Below, piece by piece: positions 44,940 to 53,346 of a stretch of 64,000 bases of DNA. The position numbers and the translations under genes are program-made. The stretch comes from an uncultured Paraprevotella sp. (GTDB taxonomy: Bacteria > Bacteroidota > Bacteroidia > Bacteroidales > Bacteroidaceae). The notes beneath the pieces were generated by a model. The model was not told the DNA's origin. It searched no databases and was given only the letters and a program-made list of their open reading frames with translations. The number at the start of each line of letters is the position of its first letter. Positions within the stretch are counted from its first letter, which is position 1. Where the stretch lies: the NCBI GenBank assembly GCA_944320765.1, contig CALUIS010000017.1, forward strand, positions 1-64,000, read 5' to 3'.

Positions 44940-45093
44940 CAAAATGAACTCCTCCGCCTGAAAGGGGAGGTGTCGCGAAGCGACGGAGGGGGTTCACGTG
45001 CACAAAAGCATACTTTTCGGCGGATGGACTCGTGGGTGTAAGACCCCTCAGTCCCGTTGGGCCAGCTCCCCTTTCAGGCGGAGCAGTTCATTC
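44940..45093 (+). repeat. Dispersed palindromic repeat family B, copy B3
   Basis: About 154 bp. The terminal inverted repeats are near perfect over 27 bp: AATGAACT then CCTCCGCCTGAAAGGGGAG at the left, and the complement ending GGAGCAGTTCATT at the right, differing at one position (C against G). The inner hairpins TCGCGAAGCGA and GTCCCGTTGGGCC are present. It lies between meaB and ispH, both of which point towards it. Nothing else is recognisable in 44901-45142. Confidence 0.87.
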
Positions 45094-45142
45094 GGTTTCC
45101 CCGCAAGGCGGTTACAGGCTCCGGTTCATTCCTCTTTCCCTG

Positions 45143-46024
45143 TCAGCCTTGTGTGAGTCTTTTCCCTATTTGCCTGCTGATGGCTTCGGCGCATTCCTCC
45201 ATCAGCCATTTGGGGGTGGAGGTGGCTCCGCAGATTCCCACCGATTCACAGCCCTCCAGCCACGTGAAGTCTATTTCGTCCGCGGCATCCACCATATAGG
45301 AGCGTGGATTCACATTCTTGCATTCGTTGTAGAGTACCCGTCCGTTGGAGCTTTTCTTGCCGCAGACGAAAAGTATCACGTCGTGCCGGGCGGCGAACTC
45401 GCGGATGTGCGGCATACGGTTGGCCACCTGGCGGCAGATGGTGTCGTAGTAGCGGAAGGTGGCCGCCGGAGAGATATGCGTCTGGATGTATTCCACGATT
45501 TGACGGAATCCTTCCAGGGGTTTGGTCGTTTGGGAGTAAAGGCAGATGTCCTTGCTGAAATCCAGCTTGCCCACCTCTTCCGGCGATTCGATGACGATGG
45601 CCGTGCCTTCTGTCTGCCCTACGAGGCCCAGCACTTCCGCGTGTCCGTTCTTGCCGTAGATGACAATCTGCCGGCCCGGTGTGCCGCCGGACTGGTATTC
45701 TTTCTTGATGCGTTCCTGCAGGTGCAGCACCACGGGGCAGGTGGCATCGATGATGTCGATGCCGTTGGCCCGGGCCTGCTGGTAGGTGGCGGGCGGTTCG
45801 CCGTGGGCGCGGAGCAGCACTTTGGCGCGGTGCAGGCCGGCGAACGCTTTGTGGTCGATGGTGATGAGGCCCAGCTTCTTCAGCCGGTCGCATTCCTTTC
45901 CGTTATGTACGATGTCGCCCAAGCAATAAAGCGCGCTTCCTTGTCCCAGCTCCTCTTCGGCTTTGTTGATGGCACGGGTCACGCCGAAGCAGAACCCCGA
46001 GCCTTGGTCGATTTCTATCTTCAT
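45143..46024 (-). CDS. ispH: 4-hydroxy-3-methylbut-2-enyl diphosphate reductase
   Basis: 293 residues. It is the last enzyme of the MEP isoprenoid pathway, an iron-sulfur protein making IPP and DMAPP. The three cluster cysteines are present in GSGFCFGV (Cys12), IIDATCPVV and VGICGATSTPKWLME. Motifs around the substrate site (HNGKECDRLK, RAHGEPP) are intact. It lies 14 bp after cmk in the porQ-cmk-ispH unit. Confidence 0.96.
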   Translation of the reverse strand: MKIEIDQGSGFCFGVTRAINKAEEELGQGSALYCLGDIVHNGKECDRLKKLGLITIDHKAFAGLHRAKVLLRAHGEPPATYQQARANGIDIIDATCPVVLHLQERIKKEYQSGGTPGRQIVIYGKNGHAEVLGLVGQTEGTAIVIESPEEVGKLDFSKDICLYSQTTKPLEGFRQIVEYIQTHISPAATFRYYDTICRQVANRMPHIREFAARHDVILFVCGKKSSNGRVLYNECKNVNPRSYMVDAADEIDFTWLEGCESVGICGATSTPKWLMEECAEAISRQIGKRLTQG

Positions 46025-46038
46025 AATGTGGAGTCCTT

Positions 46039-46725
46039 TTATTCCGCCGCTTTACGGAACTGCGCCAACAGCCATTCTTTCTGTTCGGGGATGGTCATGT
46101 GGCTGTTGTCCAGTTCGACGGCATCGCCGGCCTTGCGGAGCGGACTGACGGTGCGGGTGGTGTCGATACGGTCCCGTTCCTTCACGTTTTCCAGTATCTC
46201 CTCATAGCTTCCCGGCTCCCCTTTGGCCTGCAGCTCGTCGAAACGCCGCCGGGCGCGGATTTCCGGCGAGGCGGTGACGAAAATCTTGAGTTCGGCATCG
46301 GGGAAGACCGTGGTGCCGATGTCCCGTCCGTCCATGACAATGCCTTTTTCGCGGCCCATCTGCTGCTGGAGCCTGACCATGGCCTCGCGCACGAAGCCGA
46401 GCGCGGCCACGATGCTGACCTTGGAAGACACGGCCATCGTGCGGATGTCGTTCTCCACGAGCCTGCCGTTGAGGTACGTCTGCGGCCTTCCCGTCTCCGG
46501 GTTGAGGCGGAAGGAGACGTTAAGGTCCGGCAGCGCGTCTTTCAGCCGTTCCGTGTCCACTTCGTCTCCGTGGAACAGTCCTTGTTCCAGGCAATAGAGC
46601 GTGACGGCGCGGTACATGGCCCCGCTGTCGATGTAGACGTAGCCGATTTCGCGGGCCAGATCCTTGGCCATCGTGCTTTTACCGCACGAGGAGTATCCGT
46701 CTATGGCAATGGTAATCCTTTTCAT
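46039..46725 (-). CDS. cmk: Cytidylate kinase
   Basis: 228 residues. It phosphorylates CMP and dCMP. The P-loop [17 protein letters not shown] (about 9-25), [37 protein letters not shown] and the RARRRFDEL lid region match Cmk; normal length. It lies 9 bp after porQ, a conserved neighbourhood in Bacteroidales. Confidence 0.96.
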   Translation of the reverse strand: MKRITIAIDGYSSCGKSTMAKDLAREIGYVYIDSGAMYRAVTLYCLEQGLFHGDEVDTERLKDALPDLNVSFRLNPETGRPQTYLNGRLVENDIRTMAVSSKVSIVAALGFVREAMVRLQQQMGREKGIVMDGRDIGTTVFPDAELKIFVTASPEIRARRRFDELQAKGEPGSYEEILENVKERDRIDTTRTVSPLRKAGDAVELDNSHMTIPEQKEWLLAQFRKAAE

Positions 46726-46734
46726 ATATTTTTA

Positions 46735-47709
46735 TTATAAACAGTAAGAAGCGTTGAATACGAACGAGGGGGCGGACAAATGGTATTGGGCGTAGGCCAG
46801 TCCGAAGCTGAAGCGGGAGAGGTGGAGGCCCGCCCCCGCGCATAGGCCTGCCGCATGGGAGGAGCCGGCGGCGTCCATCTCGTTCGCTTTCCTGAAATTA
46901 TATCCGAGCGAGAGATACATGTAGTCGGTGGGCAGGAAGTCCACTCCGGCGGCCAGATGGTTCATGAGCATCTTGCCGGTGGATATGTCCTCTCCTGCGG
47001 TGAAATAGTATTCCTTGTCCCAGCGGGTCAGGTCCACAAGGGTGACGGACACGCGGAACGGGGCGTGTGCGAGCCTTTTTGTGAAGCCCATTTGCAGGGA
47101 AAACGGCAGTCTTTCGTGCGTGTCGCCGAAAGCTTTCACTTGTCCGCCCAGGTTGCGGGCCACGGCCGAGAGCGAGAAGTCGGTCTCTTCATTATAATAA
47201 TTCACCCCCAAATCCACGGCCAAAGCAATGGACGAGTAATCACCATATTTGGAATAGATGAATTTGCCTGTGGCCCCGCCGGCCCAGCGGTCGCTCAGGT
47301 TGTAGGCGTACATCCCGCTCAAAGCCATGTCCATGGCCGAGAACGAGCCTAAGGTCACGTTGTCGGCCGTGGTTTCCTCCATCTTGCCGTAGTTGGCGTA
47401 TTGGGCCGTGACGCCCAAAGTGGAACGCTCGCCCAGAATCTTGACGAATGCCGCGCTGCCCACGTTGCACCCCTGCAGGTAGGTCATGAAGTTTAGGTTC
47501 AGGGTTTTGTCGCTGACGGAACTCAGCAAGGCGGGATTGCTGAAAACCAGTGAGGCGTCGTCTTCAATCAGGGAGATGTTGCGGCCTCCCAAGGCCGTGG
47601 CATGGGCAGACACCGGCATCTCCAGGAAGTTGAAAACGGAATTGCTCTCTTGGGCTGCGGCGGTGGAAGCAAGCAGGATATATAGCACGAAAACGAGCTT
47701 TTTCATCAT
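46735..47709 (-). CDS. porQ: Type IX secretion system protein PorQ
   Basis: 324 residues with a signal peptide (MMKKLVFVLYILLASTAAAQ). The mature start SVFNFLEMPVSAHATALGGRNISLIEDDASLVFSNPALLS is the PorQ/PorV-like OmpP1/FadL-family N-terminus, followed by a beta-barrel rich in alternating aromatic residues and ending in a hydrophobic strand. By family knowledge PorQ helps attach or process T9SS cargo at the outer membrane. It leads the porQ-cmk-ispH operon. A porE-like gene and a cargo candidate at 60-64 kb fit a working T9SS. Confidence 0.9.
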   Translation of the reverse strand: MMKKLVFVLYILLASTAAAQESNSVFNFLEMPVSAHATALGGRNISLIEDDASLVFSNPALLSSVSDKTLNLNFMTYLQGCNVGSAAFVKILGERSTLGVTAQYANYGKMEETTADNVTLGSFSAMDMALSGMYAYNLSDRWAGGATGKFIYSKYGDYSSIALAVDLGVNYYNEETDFSLSAVARNLGGQVKAFGDTHERLPFSLQMGFTKRLAHAPFRVSVTLVDLTRWDKEYYFTAGEDISTGKMLMNHLAAGVDFLPTDYMYLSLGYNFRKANEMDAAGSSHAAGLCAGAGLHLSRFSFGLAYAQYHLSAPSFVFNASYCL

Positions 47710-47728
47710 CTCAAGTGAATTTTGTGGC

Positions 47729-47736
47729 CAAAGATA
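47729..47736 (-). promoter_or_regulatory. -7 element of porQ-cmk-ispH
   Basis: Minus-strand TATCTTTG fits TAnnTTTG, 19 bp upstream of the porQ ATG. Confidence 0.5.
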
Positions 47737-47904
47737 CGTATTTTTTGAAATATCTGTTTAATTTTGCAGGGGAATTCCGAAAAGGACACGCCGCTGCTTT
47801 TATCATAAACGCGGAAAAGCCCGGTTTAGGGTGCGGAGTGGAAAAAAAATGTAGGGAGCGAAAAAAAATGGGGCGAAGCGTGTGCCTATATAAAAAAAAT
47901 GTGC

Positions 47905-47912
47905 TACTTTTG
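47905..47912 (+). promoter_or_regulatory. -7 element of the tonB gene at 47948
   Basis: TACTTTTG fits TAnnTTTG with a leader of about 30 nt. A second match, TAATTTTG at 47759-47766, could be an alternative distal start. The gap between (47767-47900) has A-runs but no gene. Confidence 0.5.
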
Positions 47913-47947
47913 TCCCGTTATGAAGAATACATAAAAAACAGTATCAT

Positions 47948-48667
47948 ATGGAAGTTAAAAAATCACTTAAGGCGGACCTCGAGGGAACCAAAAGCACAAG
48001 CTGGCTTATTGGTCTGGTTCTGGTCATGGCGGTTATGTTCGTGGCTTTCGAGTGGACCCAGCATGACATCAAGATCATCGACAACAGTGAACCCGTGTTT
48101 ACGGCGGCCATCGAGGAGGACATGATTCCTATCTCGCATCAAGAGGAAGTGGCGGCACCGCCTCCAGCAGCGGCACCGAAAGTGGCTGAAATCCTGAACA
48201 TCGTGGACAATGAGACCGAACTGGCGGACGATGAGGACATCGAAACTTCTGAGGAAGTGAACCAGGTCATCGCCGTGGGTACGGGTACCGGCGTGGTTGG
48301 TCCGGTTGCTACGGGTCCTGTGGGTCCTGTGGTAGAGGAAGTGGACGAGAACCAGATTTATGACATCGTGGAAGAGAATCCCAAGTTCCCCGGTGGCGAG
48401 GAGGCCTGTATGAAGTGGTTGTCAGACAACATCAAGTATCCGCCCATCTGCGTGGAGCAGGGTATCCAGGGACGTGTGTATGCGCAGTTCGTGGTAAACA
48501 AGGACGGTTCCATCGTGGACATCAAGATTGTCCGCAGTCCGGACCCCTATTTGTCGAAAGAAGCCGAGCGCGTCTTGAAGATGATGCCGAAATGGAGCCC
48601 CGGCAAGCAGAGAGGTAAACCGGTACGCGTGAAGTTCTCTTTGCCGGTGATGTTCAGATTGCAATAG
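47948..48667 (+). CDS. tonB: Energy transducer TonB
   Basis: 239 residues. One N-terminal membrane segment (about 17-34, TSWLIGLVLVMAVMFVAFEW) is followed by a periplasmic spacer with a short Pro/Ala stretch (AAPPPAAAPK) and a Gly/Val/Pro-rich part (GTGTGVVGPVATGPVGPVVE). The C-terminal TonB domain follows: FPGGEEACMKWLSDNIKYPP, GRVYAQFVVNKDGSIVDIKI and RVLKMMPKWSPGKQRGKPVRV. It would couple the ExbB/ExbD motor at 50.8-53.2 kb to outer-membrane receptors. A terminator follows. Confidence 0.94.
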   Translation: MEVKKSLKADLEGTKSTSWLIGLVLVMAVMFVAFEWTQHDIKIIDNSEPVFTAAIEEDMIPISHQEEVAAPPPAAAPKVAEILNIVDNETELADDEDIETSEEVNQVIAVGTGTGVVGPVATGPVGPVVEEVDENQIYDIVEENPKFPGGEEACMKWLSDNIKYPPICVEQGIQGRVYAQFVVNKDGSIVDIKIVRSPDPYLSKEAERVLKMMPKWSPGKQRGKPVRVKFSLPVMFRLQ

Positions 48668-48690
48668 TATATAATAAAGGTATATAAAGG

Positions 48691-48716
48691 GAGGCTGCCC
48701 ATGGCAGCCTTCTTTG
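48691..48716 (+). terminator. Intrinsic terminator after tonB
   Basis: AGGCTGCC (48692-48699) / GGCAGCCT (48703-48710) with a 3-nt loop, followed by TCTTTGGTTT. It separates tonB from the polyprenyl synthase gene. Confidence 0.75.
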
Positions 48717-48734
48717 GTTTAAAATAAAGAAGTC

Positions 48735-49718
48735 ATGTATAATTGGAAAGAACTTTTGGACTATGTGAACGGCGAGCTGGCCCGTCTGCCATTCGACCGT
48801 AAGCCTGCGGAACTTTACGCGCCGATTCGTTATGTCCTTTCAATCGGCGGGAAACGTATCCGGCCGGTTTTGATGCTGATGGCTTATAACTTGTATAGGG
48901 AGGATGCCAAAGGCATCGCTTCGCAAGCGTTGGCCATTGAGATTTATCACAATTACACTTTGTTGCATGACGATTTGATGGACCATGCCGACATGCGGCG
49001 CGGAATGCCTACGGTGCATAAGAAATGGGATGAGAATGCCGCCATCCTGAGCGGGGATTCCATGCTGGTCATGGCTTATCAATACATGATGAAGGACTGC
49101 CCTTCGGAACATGTAGGCGAAGTGATGCGCCTGTTTACGGAGACAGCTTTGGAGATTGGCGAAGGGCAGCAGTACGACATCGAGTTTGAGGGCCGTTCCG
49201 ATGTGAGCGAGGACGAATACATCGAGATGATTCGTCTGAAGACATCCGTCTTGCTGGCTTGTGCCTTGAAGATAGGGGCGGTGCTGGGAGGGGCGTCCCG
49301 CCAGGACGCGGATGCCCTTTACCGTTTCGGCGAAAGCCTTGGCCTGGCCTTCCAGTTGCAGGATGATTATCTGGATGTGTATGGCGACCCGGCTGTCTTC
49401 GGGAAAAAGATCGGGGGAGATATCCTGTGCAACAAGAAAACCTATATGCTGATTAACGCTTTGGGACGGGCGCAGGGGGAAGACCGGACTTTGTTGAAGC
49501 AATGGCTGTCCCAGAAGGACGGCACTTATGCCGCCGAAGAAAAAGTAGCGGCAGTGACTGCCTTATATAATAAAATAGGTATCCGTGAACTCTGTGATGA
49601 GAAAATCCGCTTCTATTTCGAGAAGGCCCGCAGGATATTGGGCGAGGTTTCTTTGCCGGAGGAGAGGAAGAGGCTTTTGTGGGAAATGGCCGAAAGCTTG
49701 TTGGGGCGGAAGTCGTAA
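48735..49718 (+). CDS. Polyprenyl (isoprenyl) diphosphate synthase
   Basis: 327 residues. It is a trans-prenyltransferase elongating allylic diphosphates with IPP. The first Asp-rich motif is LLHDDLMDHADMRRG, the second LQDDYLDVYGD. SIGGKRIRPVLMLMA precedes the first. The residues before the first motif (YHNYTLLHDD) suggest a medium or short product, but farnesyl, geranylgeranyl and longer chains cannot be separated by eye. With ispH upstream it belongs to isoprenoid supply. TatD follows 13 bp later. Confidence 0.92.
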   Translation: MYNWKELLDYVNGELARLPFDRKPAELYAPIRYVLSIGGKRIRPVLMLMAYNLYREDAKGIASQALAIEIYHNYTLLHDDLMDHADMRRGMPTVHKKWDENAAILSGDSMLVMAYQYMMKDCPSEHVGEVMRLFTETALEIGEGQQYDIEFEGRSDVSEDEYIEMIRLKTSVLLACALKIGAVLGGASRQDADALYRFGESLGLAFQLQDDYLDVYGDPAVFGKKIGGDILCNKKTYMLINALGRAQGEDRTLLKQWLSQKDGTYAAEEKVAAVTALYNKIGIRELCDEKIRFYFEKARRILGEVSLPEERKRLLWEMAESLLGRKS

Positions 49719-49731
49719 GTGAAAGTGCCGG

Positions 49732-50523
49732 ATGGAGAACATGAGGCTTATCGACACACATGCCCATTTGTTTGACGAAGCCTTTGCCGAGGATTTGGGA
49801 GAGGTGGTGGAAAGGGCCCGCAAAAGAGGGGTGGAGAAGATCTTCCTGCCGAATATAGATGAGAGTACCGTGCCGTCCATGTTAAGTTTGTGCGGGCGGT
49901 GGCCGGATTTGTTTTATCCCATGTTGGGGCTTCATCCCACGGAGGTGCGGACGGACTACAATGAGGTGCTTGACCGCATGGAACGCTTGCTGGTGCCGTC
50001 CCATCCTTTCATCGGCATCGGGGAGGTCGGGTTGGATTATTATTGGGACCGTACTTATTATCAAGAACAGCAGTCGGCTTTCTGCCGTCAGGTGGAATGG
50101 TCGTTGGCGTACGGCTTGCCCCTGATGGTCCATTCCCGTTCCGCGCAGGCTGAGTTGGTGGGCTTGCTTCGGCCTTACCAGGCGAAAGGCATACGCGGCG
50201 TGTTCCACAGTTTTGGCGGCACATGGGAGGAAGCCCGGGAACTGCTGGCATTCGACGGCTTCATGATTGGTATCAACGGTGTGCTGACTTTCAAGAAATC
50301 CGTTTTGCCGGAAGTGTTGCGCCGGATTCCTCTGAATCGTGTGGTGCTGGAGACGGATGCGCCTTACCTGGCTCCGGTGCCTTGTCGCGGGCGGCGGAAT
50401 GAGAGTTCGTATGTCTGGCATACGATGGAACGGATGGCGGAAGTTTACGGCCTGCCGTGCGAGGCGGTGGCTCGTCAGACTTACGAAAACGCCTTGGAAG
50501 TGTACCCCAGAGCTGCCAAATAG
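49732..50523 (+). CDS. tatD: TatD family metal-dependent hydrolase (DNase)
   Basis: 263 residues; the ATG at 49741 (MRLIDTHAHLFDE) is an equally plausible start three codons in. Metal ligands are present in DTHAHL, GIGEVGLDYYWD, MVHSRSAQ, HSFGG and LETDAPYLAPVPCRGRRNESSY. This is the TatD group of 3'-5' exo/endonucleases implicated in DNA repair and processing. It is probably co-transcribed with the polyprenyl synthase gene. Confidence 0.94.
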   Translation: MENMRLIDTHAHLFDEAFAEDLGEVVERARKRGVEKIFLPNIDESTVPSMLSLCGRWPDLFYPMLGLHPTEVRTDYNEVLDRMERLLVPSHPFIGIGEVGLDYYWDRTYYQEQQSAFCRQVEWSLAYGLPLMVHSRSAQAELVGLLRPYQAKGIRGVFHSFGGTWEEARELLAFDGFMIGINGVLTFKKSVLPEVLRRIPLNRVVLETDAPYLAPVPCRGRRNESSYVWHTMERMAEVYGLPCEAVARQTYENALEVYPRAAK

Positions 50524-50673
50524 GGCGTTTCAAAAGTTAAAATTAAGTTTTTTGCGTCTTTGGGCAAACTTTTTTTGCAGAGTATAGTGATAGTCCAGAA
50601 AAAAAAGAATATTTTTGTACCGGAAAACGGAAGCATATCGGTTTTTTTTGTAACTTGCGTCCGTTTTTCATAG

Positions 50674-50761
50674 GGAGAGATGCTCGAGTGGCTGAAGAGG
50701 CACGCCTGGAAAGCGTGTATACGTCAAAAGCGTATCGGGGGTTCGAATCCCCCTCTCTCCG
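50674..50761 (+). tRNA. tRNA-Ser (anticodon GGA)
   Basis: Class II tRNA of 88 nt: acceptor GGAGAGA/TCTCTCC, anticodon stem-loop CACGC-CTGGAAA-GCGTG (anticodon GGA, reading UCC/UCU), a long variable arm (TATACGTCAAAAGCGTAT) and T arm GGGGG-TTCGAAT-CCCCC. No CCA is encoded. It lies between tatD and the ExbB operon on the same strand. Confidence 0.95.
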
Positions 50762-50826
50762 CAAAGCATAATAATAAGAGGAAATAAGAATAAATTTAAT
50801 ATTAATCTTAAAAAATTAGACACACA

Positions 50827-51657
50827 ATGAAAAAGTTATTTGCAATTGTTGCGATGTTGGGAGTTTTTGCTTTCGGGGCGACTCAGACTGTGATGGCTCA
50901 GGAGGATGCTGTGGCCGTGGCTGATTCTGCTGCCGTAGTAGATAGCGCGGCTGTGGATACGGCTGCTGTAGAAGAGGCTACGGAAGATGTGACTGAAGCT
51001 GCCGCTCCGATTGTAGAGGAAGAAAGCTTCCACAAAGAATTGAAGACGAAGTTCATCGAAGGTGACGCTGGCTTTATGTCATTGGTGGCCATCGCCCTCG
51101 TGTTCGGTTTGGCATTCTGCATTGAGCGTATCATTTATCTGAGCTTGGCTGAGATCGACTCCAAGAAGCTGATGGCCGACATCGAACAGCTGGTGAACGC
51201 TGGTGATATCGAAGGTGCGAAGGCATTGTGCCGCAATACCCGTGGTCCTATCGCTTCCATCTGCTATCAGGGCTTGATGCGTTTCAATGACGGCGTGGAA
51301 GACGTGGAACGTTCCATCACTGCCTACGGTAGCGTGCAGGCCAGCTATCTGGAAAGCGGTTGCTCCTGGATCACCTTGTTTATCGCGATGGCACCGTCAC
51401 TCGGGTTCTTGGGTACTGTGATTGGTATGGTGATGGCGTTCGATGATATCCAGGCAGCCGGTGATATCTCTCCGACCATTGTGGCCGGCGGTATGAAGGT
51501 GGCCTTGATCACGACAATCTTCGGTATCATCGTAGCCTTGATTCTTCAGATTTTCTACAACTACATCCTTTCCAAGATTGAATCTATCACTGCCAACATG
51601 GAGGAAGCTACCATTTCTCTGCTTGACATGTGCATGAAGTATAACCTCAAAAAATAA
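50827..51657 (+). CDS. exbB: MotA/TolQ/ExbB proton channel family protein
   Basis: 276 residues. The cleavable signal-like N-terminus (MKKLFAIVAMLGVFAFGATQTVMAQ) is followed by an Ala/Asp/Ser/Val/Glu low-complexity periplasmic stretch (about 26-70, with repeats of the type DSAAV). Three membrane segments follow (about 79-98, 172-196, 211-240), the last two being the ExbB core with GFLGTVIGMVMAFDDIQAAGDISPTIVAGGM. It forms the proton-driven motor with the two ExbD proteins downstream. First gene of the operon 50.8-53.2 kb. Confidence 0.94.
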   Translation: MKKLFAIVAMLGVFAFGATQTVMAQEDAVAVADSAAVVDSAAVDTAAVEEATEDVTEAAAPIVEEESFHKELKTKFIEGDAGFMSLVAIALVFGLAFCIERIIYLSLAEIDSKKLMADIEQLVNAGDIEGAKALCRNTRGPIASICYQGLMRFNDGVEDVERSITAYGSVQASYLESGCSWITLFIAMAPSLGFLGTVIGMVMAFDDIQAAGDISPTIVAGGMKVALITTIFGIIVALILQIFYNYILSKIESITANMEEATISLLDMCMKYNLKK

Positions 51658-51666
51658 GACTGACCC

Positions 51667-52152
51667 ATGGCAGCAAAGAAATATATGACATCATACTATG
51701 TCCTGTATGCCTGCTTTGCGATTATTATCGTGATGTTCGCGGCATTCTTCGGATATCGGTATGACAATGAAGTGGACGGCCTGAACGCCCCCTATTGCAC
51801 GGAAGGGCTGATGTGGCTGATGTATGGGATGTTCTTTGTGACCTGCATCCTCGCGCTTTGGAGCGTGGTGCGGAGCATCAAGATATCCATGAGTGCCAAA
51901 GGTGAGAACATTACAGGCGTGCCGGGTGGCAAGGTCATGGCTTTCTCGTTCATCTTCATGTTCCTCTCGTTGGTAATCGGATTGGTTTGCAACTTGGGAG
52001 AGCCTGACTTCGTGGCGGCCGACGGCAATGTGACGGCGGGCTACATGGTGACAGTGACGGACATGTTCCTTTATTCTACTTATATTCTCTTGGCGTTCAC
52101 TGCGCTGGCAATGGTGGTGAACATGTCGGGAGTGATGAAGAAAAGAAAATAA
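51667..52152 (+). CDS. Small integral membrane protein encoded between exbB and exbD
   Basis: 161 residues with four likely membrane segments (about 8-28, 46-67, 89-109, 128-150) and a basic end (KKRK). No family recognised. The position, 9 bp after exbB and before two exbD genes, is an arrangement I know from Bacteroidales. This suggests an accessory subunit of the motor, but nothing in the sequence proves it. Confidence 0.8.
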   Translation: MAAKKYMTSYYVLYACFAIIIVMFAAFFGYRYDNEVDGLNAPYCTEGLMWLMYGMFFVTCILALWSVVRSIKISMSAKGENITGVPGGKVMAFSFIFMFLSLVIGLVCNLGEPDFVAADGNVTAGYMVTVTDMFLYSTYILLAFTALAMVVNMSGVMKKRK

Positions 52153-52176
52153 GCGGATCTTTAAAACGAGTAGATA

Positions 52177-52770
52177 ATGGCAAAAGGTAAAAGAAAAGTC
52201 CCCGGAATTAATGCCAGCTCCACGGCCGACATTTCTTTCATCTTGCTGATATTCTTCTTGGTGACCACATCAATGGACTCCGACAAGGGATTGGCGCGGC
52301 GTTTGCCGCCTCCTCCCGAGAACGAGCAGCAGGATGCTGAGATTGATGTGAAGGAGAGGAATGTCCTGAAGGTGAGGGTCAATGCGGCGGGCAACCTGAT
52401 GGTCGGGGGCGACTTTATAGAGATTGGACAGCTGTGCGACAAGGCGAAAGAGTTCATCAAGAACGAGAACAACAGTCCGAATCTGCCGGAGAAGCATAAC
52501 AAGAACATCCCGTTGCTGGGCAACTGTGTGGTGACGGACAAGCATGTAATTTCCGTGCAGACTGACCGCGGCACGAGCTATGACGTGTATTTCCAAGTGC
52601 AGAACGAATTGGTACGCGCCTATAACGAGTTGCGTGACGAGTTGAGCTTGGCGAAGTTCGGGCGTGTGTACAGTATGCTGGATGACGAGCATCAGGCTGC
52701 CATCCGTGAATATTATCCTCAGAAGATTTCTGAGGCCGAACCTAAAAATTATGGAGGAGACCAACAATGA
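52177..52770 (+). CDS. exbD: ExbD/TolR family protein, first copy
   Basis: 197 residues. One N-terminal membrane helix with the proton-carrying Asp (STADISFILLIFFLVTTSM) is followed by a Pro-rich link (RRLPPPPENEQQD) and a periplasmic domain longer than in typical ExbD. It overlaps the second exbD by 4 bp. Together they suggest a heteromeric ExbD pair in the motor. Confidence 0.92.
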   Translation: MAKGKRKVPGINASSTADISFILLIFFLVTTSMDSDKGLARRLPPPPENEQQDAEIDVKERNVLKVRVNAAGNLMVGGDFIEIGQLCDKAKEFIKNENNSPNLPEKHNKNIPLLGNCVVTDKHVISVQTDRGTSYDVYFQVQNELVRAYNELRDELSLAKFGRVYSMLDDEHQAAIREYYPQKISEAEPKNYGGDQQ

Positions 52771-53228
52771 GTAGATTTAGTAAAGGTGGCGGCCGGGAAA
52801 TGCCGGAGCTGAACACTTCTTCATTGCCTGACTTGATTTTCTCCATCTTGTTCTTCTTCATGATTGTGGTGACCATGCGTGAAGTGGAGCTGAAGGTGAA
52901 ATTCACGATACCGGCAGGTACGGAGCTGGAGAAACTGGAAAAGAAGTCTGCCGTGTCTTACATCTATGTGGGACCTCCGACGCAGCAGTACAGGGGTTCG
53001 ATGGGTACGGGTACGCGTATCCAGCTGAATGACCGATTCGCTGAACCGGCGGAAGTGATGGACTTCATTGCCGAGGAACGTACACACATGTACGACCAGA
53101 CCGAGCAGGTAGTCTCATTGAAGGTAGACCAGCACACCCAGATGGGTATCGTCACGGATATCAAGCAGGTGTTGCGTAAGTCGTGGGCTTTGAAAATCAA
53201 TTATTCTGCAACGAAGCGTGCGGATTGA
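52767..53228 (+). CDS. exbD: ExbD/TolR family protein, second copy
   Basis: 153 residues. The membrane helix carries the conserved Asp (SSLPDLIFSILFFFMIVVTM), and the periplasmic domain ends VLRKSWALKINYSATKRAD. Clearly different in sequence from the first copy, so the duplication is old. Last gene of the operon, followed by a strong terminator. Confidence 0.92.
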   Translation: MSRFSKGGGREMPELNTSSLPDLIFSILFFFMIVVTMREVELKVKFTIPAGTELEKLEKKSAVSYIYVGPPTQQYRGSMGTGTRIQLNDRFAEPAEVMDFIAEERTHMYDQTEQVVSLKVDQHTQMGIVTDIKQVLRKSWALKINYSATKRAD

Positions 53229-53250
53229 TAAAGCGTGATTGTATAAAAGA

Positions 53251-53283
53251 GCGGCATTTTCGTAATGAAAGTGCCGTTTTTTT
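53251..53283 (+). terminator. Intrinsic terminator of the exbB operon
   Basis: CGGCATTTTC (53252-53261) / GAAAGTGCCG (53267-53276), 5-nt loop, one G-T pair, then seven T. Confidence 0.88.
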
Positions 53284-53316
53284 GTCCCTTTGCTACCAAA
53301 GTCTTTGTTTTTTCCT

Positions 53317-53324
53317 TATTTTTG
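53317..53324 (+). promoter_or_regulatory. -7 element of the Lrp-family regulator
   Basis: TATTTTTG fits TAnnTTTG, 22 bp before the ATG at 53347. A TTTG at 53289-53292 is a little too far (24 bp) for an ideal -33. Confidence 0.45.
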
Positions 53325-53346
53325 CACCAACTAATATATTGGACTT

